This document shows, in pieces, positions 34,113 through 42,563 of a DNA stretch of 64,000 nucleotides; the stretch's first letter is position 1; every line of letters starts with the position of its first letter. Where the stretch lies: assembly GCA_024695065.1 (NCBI GenBank), contig JAILIX010000042.1, positions 36,056 through 100,055 on the forward strand, written 5' to 3'. The position numbers and the translations under genes were made by a program. This DNA is from Fretibacterium sp. Lineage in GTDB: Bacteria; Synergistota; Synergistia; Synergistales; Aminobacteriaceae. Below the pieces are notes generated by a model. It had not been told where the DNA came from and ran no database searches. It saw only the letters and a program-made list of their open reading frames with translations.

Positions 34113-35189
34113 ATGAGAGTGGCGGGGGAGAATCAGCCATGCGGCGTGAGCTTTAAATTCAGGATATTGGCGGAGAATCCGCCAGCGGGACCAGTGGACG
34201 AAGGATTTGAAGCGTCAGCGAGGAAGAATTCCACTCCGGAGCCTGATTCGGGAGGGGCTGGGCTGTCCGGTCATGAGCCGGTTCTGCTGAGTGAGGTCCT
34301 CACTTTTTTGAGGGAGGGCCTCAGTGGAACGTCATCGCCCCGGATTGTCGACGGAACGCTGGGCCTGGGCGGTTATTCAGAGGCAATGCTTCAGGAGTTT
34401 CCCCAGGCGGAGATTATCGGCATTGACCGGGACCCGGAGGCACTGAGGCGCGCCGGGATGCGGCTTGCGGAAGACGGCTCCAGGTTCCGGGCTGTACGTT
34501 CGAACTTTGGGGATATGCGGAGAGCTTTGGCTGAAAGGGGGTCCTTTGACGCTTTCGTGTTTGATTTGGGCGTCTCCAATATGCAGCTCTCGGAGGGGGA
34601 GCGGGGCTTCTCCTTTCAGAGAGACGGTCCTCTGGACATGAGGATGGATCCGGAGGGAGATGCCCATACGGCAGCGGAGGTTCTGGCCCGGACGGATGTC
34701 CGTGAGCTGGCACGAATTTTCTGGGAGTACGGTGAGGAACGCCATTCCAGACGGATTGCTGCCCGCATTGAGGAATACCGTCGACGGGGAGAGAGCCCCG
34801 AAACCACGGGTGAGCTGGTGTCCCTGATACGGGGGTGTCTGCCGGAACCCGTTCAGAGAAAAATGGGGGGGCACCCGGCACGGCGTGTGTTTCAGGCGCT
34901 GCGGATATGGGTCAACGACGAGCTGGGGGAACTGGAAGCCATGATGGATCAGTTGCCGGCTCTGGCAGCGGAAGGCTGTGTGGTGGTGATTGTCTCCTAT
35001 CATTCGCTGGAGGACCGGATTGTGAAGCATCGTTTTCGTGCCTGGGAGAAGGAAATGGGGCTGGGCGTCGTCCTGACGCGGCACCCCGTTCTGCCCGGGG
35101 AAGAAGAGATGGAAAGAAATTATAAGTCCAGAAGTGCAAAACTTCGGGCTTTTCGCTTTAAGGGTAAAAATGATAAAATAAAAAAATGA
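34113..35189 (+). CDS. rsmH: 16S rRNA m4C1402 methyltransferase RsmH with unusual N-terminal extension
   Basis: 358 residues from the ATG at 34113 (GGAGGGG directly upstream). It methylates C1402 of 16S rRNA using SAM. The family core begins only at about residue 53 (GHEPVLLSEVL), followed by VDGTLGLGGYSE (SAM loop), FDLGVSNMQL, ALRIWVNDELGELE and YHSLEDRIVKHRF. The usual protein starts almost at the HEPVLL motif, so about 50 residues are extra. Part of this extension is encoded by an exact copy of the 26-bp repeat and a following TGGCGGA hairpin, so it looks like inserted or recruited non-coding DNA. A later in-frame start (GTG at 34194, or a CTG near 34263 after GGGAGGGG) cannot be excluded. 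Confidence 0.93.
   Translation: MRVAGENQPCGVSFKFRILAENPPAGPVDEGFEASARKNSTPEPDSGGAGLSGHEPVLLSEVLTFLREGLSGTSSPRIVDGTLGLGGYSEAMLQEFPQAEIIGIDRDPEALRRAGMRLAEDGSRFRAVRSNFGDMRRALAERGSFDAFVFDLGVSNMQLSEGERGFSFQRDGPLDMRMDPEGDAHTAAEVLARTDVRELARIFWEYGEERHSRRIAARIEEYRRRGESPETTGELVSLIRGCLPEPVQRKMGGHPARRVFQALRIWVNDELGELEAMMDQLPALAAEGCVVVIVSYHSLEDRIVKHRFRAWEKEMGLGVVLTRHPVLPGEEEMERNYKSRSAKLRAFRFKGKNDKIKK
34133..34162 (+). repeat. exact copy of the 26-bp repeat unit inside rsmH
   Basis: 30 identical bases to the reverse complement of 17954-17983. It encodes residues of the rsmH N-terminal extension. A perfect hairpin (34168-34174 with 34178-34184) follows it. Confidence 0.9.
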
Positions 35190-35223
35190 AAGTTAAAATG
35201 ATTAGAGACGGGAGGGATAGAAA

Positions 35224-35613
35224 ATTCGAAGGGCAGCTGGAAGACTTTTTTTAAGGCGTGGATGGGGGCTTATCTTTGCCTTTGTGACTTTTCTGGCTGT
35301 GCTGTCGGGCCTGGGTTTTTTCCGTTTTCAGGCGGCGAGTAAAGCTTACTACTTGGATTCTCTCAATATCTCCATACAGCAGGCCATCAGCGAGGAGATG
35401 GCCCTGAAACAGGAGATATCCGCTCTGGCGGCTCCCATCAAGATTTACAGCTACTGCAAGGAATTTCTGGGAATGCAGAAGGTGGCGGCCGTCGAGGTGT
35501 TGCCCGTGCCCATGCGTGGGGTTCAGTTGGCTGAAGCTCAGAGGAAGAAAGGTGTCCCGGAGGAGAAAGAGTCTGGCTGGAGTATGAGGCTGGCCTGGCT
35601 CTGGGGTGAGTGA
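35224..35613 (+). CDS. ftsL: FtsL-like septal protein, probable ATT start
   Basis: 129 residues if started at ATT 35224, with GGGAGGG seven bases upstream. The first conventional start, GTG 35284, has no ribosome site and would cut off the basic cytoplasmic tail and half of the membrane helix. From ATT the topology is that of FtsL: short Arg-rich tail (RRAAGRLFLRRGW), one membrane helix (about 15-35), then a heptad-like coiled coil (LNISIQQAISEEMALKQEIS) outside. Position between rsmH and ftsI is the usual ftsL position. FtsL joins FtsB and FtsQ to activate the FtsWI synthase. Sequence identity alone would not identify it. Confidence 0.7.
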   Translation: MRRAAGRLFLRRGWGLIFAFVTFLAVLSGLGFFRFQAASKAYYLDSLNISIQQAISEEMALKQEISALAAPIKIYSYCKEFLGMQKVAAVEVLPVPMRGVQLAEAQRKKGVPEEKESGWSMRLAWLWGE

Positions 35614-35619
35614 TGCTGC

Positions 35620-37359
35620 GTGCAGCGTGTTAATAACGTCAATAATTTGTCTGTGAGGGACAATGGAACGGGGGATTTGGGAAGACATTATTCCATTAAC
35701 CCGTGGTTTTTGTTTGTTGTTGTGTTCCTTGTGTTGGGGATTATGCTGACCGAGCGGCACCTCCATCCGGACCCTCGGGTTGTCCAGTGGTCCCAGCGCC
35801 AATACTGGCGTTGGGTACCCGTGAAAGCTGCCCGGGGTGTTATCCAGGACACCCGGGGCATTGCTTTGGTCATCTCGGAGACCCTTCCCAGCTTTGCCCT
35901 GGATCCCCGCCTTATCACTCTGGAGGATATGAGAACGCTTCAGAGGGTCCTTTCCCAGGATGTCCTGGAGCGGGTGGCAAGGGCTCAGGAGACGGGGAAG
36001 AAATTTGTGTGGGTGGAACGCAAGACGACTCCAGATGTGGCAGAGCGCTATTTGAGGCTGAATCTGAAGGCGATGGATTGCAGGGAGGAACCGTCCAGAA
36101 AGTACACCAACCAGCAGCTCATGGCCCATGTGCTGGGCTTCTGCAATATTGACAACCGTGGTCAGGCCGGGATCGAGATGGCCTGGGACTCCACGCTCTA
36201 TAACCCGCCCGGGTTCCGCGTTGTTGTCCGAAACCCTGGCAAGCAGGCGGCATCCATTACAGATGAACCTGTCAGACAGCCCCATACCGCCCCTGTCGTT
36301 ACCCTCACTCTGGACAGCCGGATACAGTACATTGTGGAAAAACATCTCTACAAGGCCGCGCAGAACAACAAGGCAAAGTGGGCCTCCGCTATCTGTATGG
36401 ACCCTTGGACGGGCGCGATTCTTGCCATGGCGAGCTGGCCGTCCTATGATCCGGGGGACCGCAGGGGGGTCAAACCGGAGGCTTTTACCAACAACGCAAT
36501 CAGCCGCGGCTACGAGCCGGGGTCGACCTTCAAGCCCATTTACATGGGTATTGCTCTGGACAGGGGCTGGGTGCGGACCAACGAGGTTTTTCGTTGTCCA
36601 GCGCGCCTGAAAGTGGCTGATGGCTACATCACTGAGGCCTATCCCGTGGCCATGGGAAACATCGACACGGCGCACCTGCTGGTGAAGTCCTCAAACGTGG
36701 GGATGGCTCAGATTGGAGTTCGTGCGGAAAAGACCAAAACCTATGAAAGCCTGCTTGCCTGGGGCTTCGGTCAGGAGCCGGACGTTGAGCTTCCCGCCGT
36801 GGCAAGGGGCATTGTTCCCTATCCGGAACAGTGGCGCGGCGTTGTTCCGGCGAACATCGCCATCGGTCAGGGGCTGGCCGTGACGCCGCTTCAGCTTATT
36901 ACCGCCGGGGCCGCTATCGTCAACGGAGGGCGGCTGATGAGCCCCTATATTGTCAAGCAGGCCAGCAACTCCTATGGTGAGGTGGTTTATCGGGGAACAC
37001 CCAAAGTGATGCGCGAGGTTCTGACGCCGGAGACCGCTGAGTGGCTGAGGAAAGCGATGCGGGCTGTCGTCGTTGAGGGTACGGGAAAGCGTGCCGCCAC
37101 GAAGGTCACGAAACTGGCCGGCAAAACGGGGACGGCCCAGGTCCCGGAGAAGGGAAAGTACAGCCGAAGCCGGTACGTCGCCTCCTTCATCGGATTCTGG
37201 CCCTTCGAGGCCCCGAAATATCTGATGCTTGTCGTCATCGGGGAGCCGTCCACCGGCCGTTACTACGGCGGTGAGCTGGCTGCGCCGCCCTTTAAGGATA
37301 TTGTTGAGGAGATGTCCGAGGTGGAGTATTATACTCCGGCGGGAAAGGAGTCCGCATGA
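35620..37359 (+). CDS. ftsI: class B penicillin-binding protein, septal transpeptidase FtsI/PBP3
   Basis: 579 residues from a GTG with GGTGAG at suitable distance. One membrane helix (about 27-44), the dimerisation/pedestal domain, and a transpeptidase domain with the active-site serine in GSTFKP, the SSN motif and KTGTAQ. It has no PASTA domains. It cross-links septal peptidoglycan as partner of FtsW, encoded further down. The gene starts 6 bases after ftsL and overlaps murE by four. Confidence 0.95.
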   Translation: MQRVNNVNNLSVRDNGTGDLGRHYSINPWFLFVVVFLVLGIMLTERHLHPDPRVVQWSQRQYWRWVPVKAARGVIQDTRGIALVISETLPSFALDPRLITLEDMRTLQRVLSQDVLERVARAQETGKKFVWVERKTTPDVAERYLRLNLKAMDCREEPSRKYTNQQLMAHVLGFCNIDNRGQAGIEMAWDSTLYNPPGFRVVVRNPGKQAASITDEPVRQPHTAPVVTLTLDSRIQYIVEKHLYKAAQNNKAKWASAICMDPWTGAILAMASWPSYDPGDRRGVKPEAFTNNAISRGYEPGSTFKPIYMGIALDRGWVRTNEVFRCPARLKVADGYITEAYPVAMGNIDTAHLLVKSSNVGMAQIGVRAEKTKTYESLLAWGFGQEPDVELPAVARGIVPYPEQWRGVVPANIAIGQGLAVTPLQLITAGAAIVNGGRLMSPYIVKQASNSYGEVVYRGTPKVMREVLTPETAEWLRKAMRAVVVEGTGKRAATKVTKLAGKTGTAQVPEKGKYSRSRYVASFIGFWPFEAPKYLMLVVIGEPSTGRYYGGELAAPPFKDIVEEMSEVEYYTPAGKESA

Positions 37360-38840
37360 GCGTAACATTCTCTGAGTTTTTTGAAATTGTGCGCCGCCAG
37401 GTCCCCGGGGCGGAAGCGGTGAACGGCGATAAGGCGGCCCTCATCAGCGAAGTTGTCTCAGACAGCCGCAAGGTCGTGCCCGGGGCTCTTTTCTGTTGCA
37501 TTAAGGGAGAGACCAGCGACGGTCATGACTATGCCCGGGCGGCGGAGGAGCGGAAGGCCTGTGCCCTGCTCTGCGAGCGGCCGCTGGAGTCCAGGCTGCC
37601 CATGGTGATAGTCCCCTCTGTGCGGGAGGTCATGGCGGATGTCGCTTCAGAGGTGTACGGACACCCGGCGGATAAGCTGTTGGTGGCTGGCGTCACGGGC
37701 ACGAACGGAAAGACCACGACAACCTATATCCTGCGGAATCTCCTTCAGGCCGCGGGGATACGCACGGGGCTTTTGGGGACCATCGTGGAGAACGACGGGT
37801 TCACGGAGCGCGACGCGGAGCGCACCACACCGGAGAGCTGCGTTGTGCAGGGGCAGCTTGCTGCGATGGTGAGGAACGGCTGCGGGGCGTGTGTCATGGA
37901 GACCTCCTCCCACGGGCTGGAACTGGGCCGCCTGAAGGGCATGCGCTGCGACATCCCTGTCTTTACGAACCTTTATCCCGAGCATCTGGACTTTCACAAA
38001 GACATGGAGAACTACTTTCAGGCTAAGCGTCTCCTGTTCACCCGTTGCGTCAAGCCGGGCTTCCGGGGTGCGGCCAACGCGGAGGATCCTTATGGCCGGC
38101 GGCTCATTGAGGAGTTCCCGGAGGGGCTTCGGGGTTTTGCACTGGAGGAGGAGGCCTTTGCCCGGGTGAAGGAGTGGCACACGGCGCTGAACGGGACGGA
38201 AATGGCCGTTGAGATAAAGGGGCTGGACGCTCCTCTTCGTCTGAAGAGCCCGCTGGTGGGGGAGTTCAACGTCTGGAATGTCCTCTGCGCAGTGACGGCG
38301 TTGTGGGGCCGTCCCGGAATGGATGAGGGGACGGTTCAGCGGGGCGTGGAGTCCATTCCCCAGGTGCCTGGCCGTCTGGAGCGGCATGTTTTGCCCAATG
38401 GGGCCTGCTGTTTCATTGACTTTGCCCACACCCCATCGGCGCTTCGGAAGGTTCTTTCGACCGTGCGGGGGCTGACAAAGGGGCGGGTTGTCTCCATCTT
38501 CGGCCACGGCGGAGGGCGCTACGCCATGAACCGCCCTGAGCTGGGGAGGATTGCGGCGGAACTGGCGGACAGGGTGATTGTTACGATGGACAACCCCCGG
38601 GACGAGGATCCGGCGGACATTGCCGGAATGATTGTGGAAGGCATCAAAGAGCGCGGCGGCACAGAATATCAGGTAATCCTGGATCGCAAGGAGGCTGTCT
38701 GCAGGGGGCTGGGCCTTCTGGGGCCGAATGACGTGCTGGTGGTCTCCGGCAAGGGGCCGGAGAAGTACCTGCAGATTGGCAGTGTGAAGCACCCGTACAA
38801 CGACGCGGAGACCGTGGACGAATGGTGCCGGAGGGCCTGA
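37356..38840 (+). CDS. murE: UDP-MurNAc-tripeptide synthetase MurE
   Basis: 494 residues, start overlapping ftsI (ATGA). It adds the third amino acid to the peptidoglycan precursor. The ATP loop GTNGKTTTT, a central domain with the Lys region (NYFQAKRLLF), and a C-terminal domain with DNPRDEDP are present. DNPR is the known specificity motif for meso-diaminopimelate, as against the variants in lysine-adding enzymes. Cytoplasmic. Stop overlaps the murF start by one base. Confidence 0.96.
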   Translation: MSVTFSEFFEIVRRQVPGAEAVNGDKAALISEVVSDSRKVVPGALFCCIKGETSDGHDYARAAEERKACALLCERPLESRLPMVIVPSVREVMADVASEVYGHPADKLLVAGVTGTNGKTTTTYILRNLLQAAGIRTGLLGTIVENDGFTERDAERTTPESCVVQGQLAAMVRNGCGACVMETSSHGLELGRLKGMRCDIPVFTNLYPEHLDFHKDMENYFQAKRLLFTRCVKPGFRGAANAEDPYGRRLIEEFPEGLRGFALEEEAFARVKEWHTALNGTEMAVEIKGLDAPLRLKSPLVGEFNVWNVLCAVTALWGRPGMDEGTVQRGVESIPQVPGRLERHVLPNGACCFIDFAHTPSALRKVLSTVRGLTKGRVVSIFGHGGGRYAMNRPELGRIAAELADRVIVTMDNPRDEDPADIAGMIVEGIKERGGTEYQVILDRKEAVCRGLGLLGPNDVLVVSGKGPEKYLQIGSVKHPYNDAETVDEWCRRA

Positions 38841-40216
38841 TGAACGAACGTCTGACGCTTAGGGAAATGTTTGGGCTGATTGGGGCGGCTGTGCCGGAGA
38901 CGGCAGAAAACCGGCCCTTTCCGGGGCACGTGGCCACGGACAGCCGGTATGTTGAACCTGGCGGGGCCTTTGTGGCCCTTGAGGGCGAGAGGACGGACGG
39001 TCACCGTTACATCCCCCAGGCGGCGGAGCGCGGCGCGGGGCTGATTATCCTCCGGCGGGGCAAGCGTCCCGACGGCCTGACGGTCCCCTGTGTTGAGCTG
39101 GACGAGCCGGAGACGGACCTGGCGCGGATGGCCTCGGCCTATCTGGAGAGAGTACGTGGAGAGGGAACACTGAAGGAAGCGGCGGCCGTCACGGGGAGCG
39201 TGGGCAAGACCACCGCCCGGGAGGCCCTCTGTTGTCTGCTGGACGGGCGTTTCCGCCTGCACGCACCGGAACGGAGCCTGAACACCCGGATTGGATGCAC
39301 TGCCACAGTTCTGGCCATGCCCCGGAATACGGAACTGCTGCTGATGGAGTTCGGGGCCAACAAGCCCGGTGAGATTGCGGAGCTGACGGAACTTTTTCCG
39401 CCGGACTCCGCGCTGGTCACTGAGGTGGCCAGTGTTCATCTGGAGGGCTTTGGGACCCTTGAGGGTGTGCTGGCGGGCAAGATGGAGATTGCGGCCTCCC
39501 GCCGGCTGCGCCGTTTCCTCTACAATGGGGACAACAGCCTCCTGCGCGGGGCGGCCCCGGAGGGAAGCTGGTCTGTGGGCATGGGGGACGCGGATTTCCA
39601 GATACAGGACCCGCGTTTTGAGATGAGGGACGGCGTGCCTGCGCTGGCCTTCCGGTTGATGCGGAGGGGGCTGTCCCGGCCTGTGGAGTTCCGCGCCGGG
39701 GTTTGGGGGACCCATATGGCCCGTCCTCTGGCCTTTGCGGCGGCGCTGGGAAATCTCTTGGGGATGTCCCTTGAGGAGTGTGCCGAAGCACTGAGGGGCT
39801 TTCAGGCCCTTCCGGGCCGCGGCCGGATTCTGACGCTGGCAGATGGACGTTTTGTCGTGGACGATGCCTATAATGCCAACCCGCTCTCCATGCGGGCCTC
39901 CCTGGAGACCTTCGCGGGACTGCCTGAGAAGGGACGGCTGGCCGTTTTGGGGGAGATGCGGGAGCTGGGGCCGGAGGAGGCGCGTTTTCATCGTGATCTG
40001 GAGCCCCTGCTGGACAGACTGGAGAACGTTATTCTGGTGGGACAGCTGTGGCGGGAGACCCTGCCGGAGTGTCCCGGACGTTTATTTGCCAGGGACTGGC
40101 GGGAGGCGTTGGAGGCCGTGAAGCGCGGAGAATGGCGGATACTTCTGGCAAAGGGCTCCAACAGCCTCGGGCTCGGGAACATCGTTCGGGCCCTGTGCGG
40201 GGAGGAAGAGTCGTGA
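38840..40216 (+). CDS. murF: UDP-MurNAc-pentapeptide synthetase MurF
   Basis: 458 residues from the ATG at 38840 (TGATG overlap with murE; GGAGGG upstream). It adds D-Ala-D-Ala. ATP loop TGSVGKTTARE, MEFGANKPGEIAEL and the C-terminal LAKGSNSLGL are typical. The gene for D-Ala-D-Ala ligase, often in dcw clusters, is not in this window. The next start overlaps again by one base. Confidence 0.95.
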   Translation: MNERLTLREMFGLIGAAVPETAENRPFPGHVATDSRYVEPGGAFVALEGERTDGHRYIPQAAERGAGLIILRRGKRPDGLTVPCVELDEPETDLARMASAYLERVRGEGTLKEAAAVTGSVGKTTAREALCCLLDGRFRLHAPERSLNTRIGCTATVLAMPRNTELLLMEFGANKPGEIAELTELFPPDSALVTEVASVHLEGFGTLEGVLAGKMEIAASRRLRRFLYNGDNSLLRGAAPEGSWSVGMGDADFQIQDPRFEMRDGVPALAFRLMRRGLSRPVEFRAGVWGTHMARPLAFAAALGNLLGMSLEECAEALRGFQALPGRGRILTLADGRFVVDDAYNANPLSMRASLETFAGLPEKGRLAVLGEMRELGPEEARFHRDLEPLLDRLENVILVGQLWRETLPECPGRLFARDWREALEAVKRGEWRILLAKGSNSLGLGNIVRALCGEEES

Positions 40217-41166
40217 TGCGGGCAGCCTGGCTGGGGGGGCTTTTCTTTGTCCTCAGTCTGCTGCTTCAGGTCTTCTGGATAAGGATCCAGCGCCGCATGA
40301 GCCTCACTCAGGCCCAGAAGAGCTATGGGGTGGGTATTGATGTTGAAATAAAGGCCGCCACTCCATCGATGGGGGGCGTGGTGTTTCTGGTGCTGGGGAG
40401 TCTGGCCCTGCTCATGGACCGGAGCCTGGACTCTCTGATCCTCTGGAGCCTTCCTCTGGCGGGCGGGGCCATCGGCCTGCTGGATGACGGCCTCAAGTTC
40501 TTCAGCCACTCCAGCGAGGGGTTCCGCAGTCTTGGAAAACTCCGTGTGCAGCTTATCGTCTGCGCCCTGTGGACAGGGGCCCTGTTCCTTGACGGGCGGC
40601 TGGGGTTCTGGCCCGGGCTCCCGTCCTACTGGTGGCTGACAATCCCTTTGGCCTTTCTGGGCAGCGCAGGGATGCTGAACGCGGTGAACATTACCGACGG
40701 TCTGGATGGCCTGGCGGGAGGCTGTACGCTGATTTCGCTGGGGGTGGTCCCCCTTCTGGTCCCTGTCTCGGCCTTCAACGCGGAGACGGTGTCGGTGCTG
40801 TTCTTCATGGTGGCGGGGTTTATGTTCTTCAATCTCCGGCCCGCCAGAACCTTCATGGGGGACACAGGGGCCCATTTTCTGGGAGGAGCGCTGGCGGCGC
40901 TCTGCCTTGTGAACGGGCGGATACTGGCCCTGCTGCCGGTTGGCTTCCTTTTCGGCATTGAGACGCTGTCCTCCGCCATCCAAATCTTTACAATCCGGAA
41001 GCTGAATCGGCGCGTCTTTCTCATGGCCCCGCTGCATCACCATTTCCAGAGGAAGGGCTGGGACGAGACGGAGGTCACGACGCGGTTCTGGCTTGTTCAG
41101 GCTGTGGGGGCTGTGTTGCTCACGCTGGCGTTGCTCTCGCTGAACGGCCCCGCGGGGGCGTTTTAA
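40216..41166 (+). CDS. mraY: phospho-MurNAc-pentapeptide translocase MraY
   Basis: 316 residues from the ATG at 40216 (overlapping the murF stop). It moves phospho-MurNAc-pentapeptide onto undecaprenyl phosphate, making lipid I. About ten membrane helices; catalytic motifs LLDDGLKF, NITDGLDGLAGG, FMGDTGAHFLGG and PLHHHFQRKGWDE. It is shorter at the N-terminus than E. coli MraY (360), as in many anaerobes, entering the first conserved segment (TPSMGG) by residue 50. Confidence 0.95.
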   Translation: MRAAWLGGLFFVLSLLLQVFWIRIQRRMSLTQAQKSYGVGIDVEIKAATPSMGGVVFLVLGSLALLMDRSLDSLILWSLPLAGGAIGLLDDGLKFFSHSSEGFRSLGKLRVQLIVCALWTGALFLDGRLGFWPGLPSYWWLTIPLAFLGSAGMLNAVNITDGLDGLAGGCTLISLGVVPLLVPVSAFNAETVSVLFFMVAGFMFFNLRPARTFMGDTGAHFLGGALAALCLVNGRILALLPVGFLFGIETLSSAIQIFTIRKLNRRVFLMAPLHHHFQRKGWDETEVTTRFWLVQAVGAVLLTLALLSLNGPAGAF

Positions 41167-41201
41167 TTTTTCCTTATGGAATTTTCAAGAGGTGAAGGTT
41201 T

Positions 41202-42563
41202 ATGAGTGTGGTCTCCTGGAGCGGAAAACGGGTCACAGTCGTGGGAGCCGGGGTGAGCGGAAGGGAGCTCGCCCTGCTGGCGGCCCGCCTTGGGGCAGAG
41301 GTATTCGTGACGGAGCGAAAGGAGCTTTCGCGGGAGGCCCGCAGTCTCTTTGAGTCCCATGGCGTCGCCTGGGAGTCAGGAGGGCACACGGACAGGGCTT
41401 TCAGCGCGGATGTTCTGCTTCTGAGTTCCGGAATTTCACCCCGTTCTGAGGTGGTTCAGGAGGCGAAGCGACGCGGCCTTCCCCTGATGGGGGAGCTGGA
41501 TTTTGTCGTCCCGCAGCTCTCTGCCCGTCTGGTGGGGGTTACGGGCAGCAACGGGAAGAGCACGGTCACGTCCCTCATCGGACATATGCTGGATAAATTG
41601 GGCTGGAATGCGGGTGTTGGCGGCAATTTGGGCACAGCGGCCTCCTCCTTCACGGGAAAGAAGCTTGATGCTGTGGTGCTGGAGCTGAGCAGTTTTCAGC
41701 TTGCCTGGGCCACACGGCTGGGAGCCTGTGTCTCCATCGTCACGAACCTTGCCCCGGACCACATTGACTGGCATGGCAGCTATGAGAATTATGTCGCGGC
41801 CAAGGCGAAGGTCCTTTCGCTGAGGGCCCCGGAAGGCTGGGGCATTGTACAGGACCGGGACGTGGAGGCTCTGGGTGTGGAGGACTCAGAAAATATCGTC
41901 ATCCTGAGCTGGGAGCGGCAGCCTGTCCACAAAAGGGACGGGCACATTTTCATGGACAGGGAAAGGGCATCACTGACGCTGAAGGGCAGGGAGTTTCCGC
42001 TGTTTGACTACGCAGACACCACACTGCTGGGTGAGCATAATCTGGAGAATGTGGCTATGTCTCTGACGGCGCTCCGTCTGCTGGGGGCCTGGGACGGGAG
42101 TCAAAAGCCATCGGAACTGCTGGAGGGCTTTTCACCGCTGCCACACCGGTGTGAGAACGCCGGGACGGTGGCCGGCGTTCTTTACGTGGATGACTCCAAA
42201 GGAACCAACGTTGCCGCTTCCGTGACGGCCATGACCTGCATTCAGGGACGAAAGGTCGTCATCCTCGGGGGCCGCGGCAAGGGAGAGGACTATGCGCCTC
42301 TGGCAGAGGGGGTTCTGCGGGAGGCGGATGCGGCGGTCCTTCTGGGCGAGGAGGCGGAGGCCATCGGTTTGGCCCTGGCCCGGGCAGGATTCACGGCTGT
42401 CCGCCGGGCAAAGGATATGGAGGAGGCTGTGAAAATTGCTCACGACCTCGCGCGTCCCGGTATGACGGTGCTTCTGTCGCCGGCCTGCACAAGCTGGGAT
42501 ATGTATGATAACTATGGGCAGAGGGGCGACCATTTCTGTTCGCTTGTCCGGGAGCTTCAATGA
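41202..42563 (+). CDS. murD: UDP-MurNAc-L-alanine:D-glutamate ligase MurD
   Basis: 453 residues, AGAGGTGAAGG before the ATG. The N-terminal Rossmann-like domain (VVGAGVSGRELA) binds UDP-MurNAc-Ala, the ATP loop is GSNGKSTVTS, and the C-terminal domain has DDSKGTNVAAS and LLSPACTSWDMYDNYGQRG, a hallmark of MurD. Cytoplasmic. The stop overlaps the ftsW start by four bases. Confidence 0.96.
   Translation: MSVVSWSGKRVTVVGAGVSGRELALLAARLGAEVFVTERKELSREARSLFESHGVAWESGGHTDRAFSADVLLLSSGISPRSEVVQEAKRRGLPLMGELDFVVPQLSARLVGVTGSNGKSTVTSLIGHMLDKLGWNAGVGGNLGTAASSFTGKKLDAVVLELSSFQLAWATRLGACVSIVTNLAPDHIDWHGSYENYVAAKAKVLSLRAPEGWGIVQDRDVEALGVEDSENIVILSWERQPVHKRDGHIFMDRERASLTLKGREFPLFDYADTTLLGEHNLENVAMSLTALRLLGAWDGSQKPSELLEGFSPLPHRCENAGTVAGVLYVDDSKGTNVAASVTAMTCIQGRKVVILGGRGKGEDYAPLAEGVLREADAAVLLGEEAEAIGLALARAGFTAVRRAKDMEEAVKIAHDLARPGMTVLLSPACTSWDMYDNYGQRGDHFCSLVRELQ

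Noticed and set aside
35251..36675. 474-codon frame opposite ftsI, and similar long frames opposite murF, hslU and ABC permeases
   Set aside because: The GC-rich third-position bias makes long antisense frames common here. The plus-strand proteins have complete catalytic motifs; these have none.
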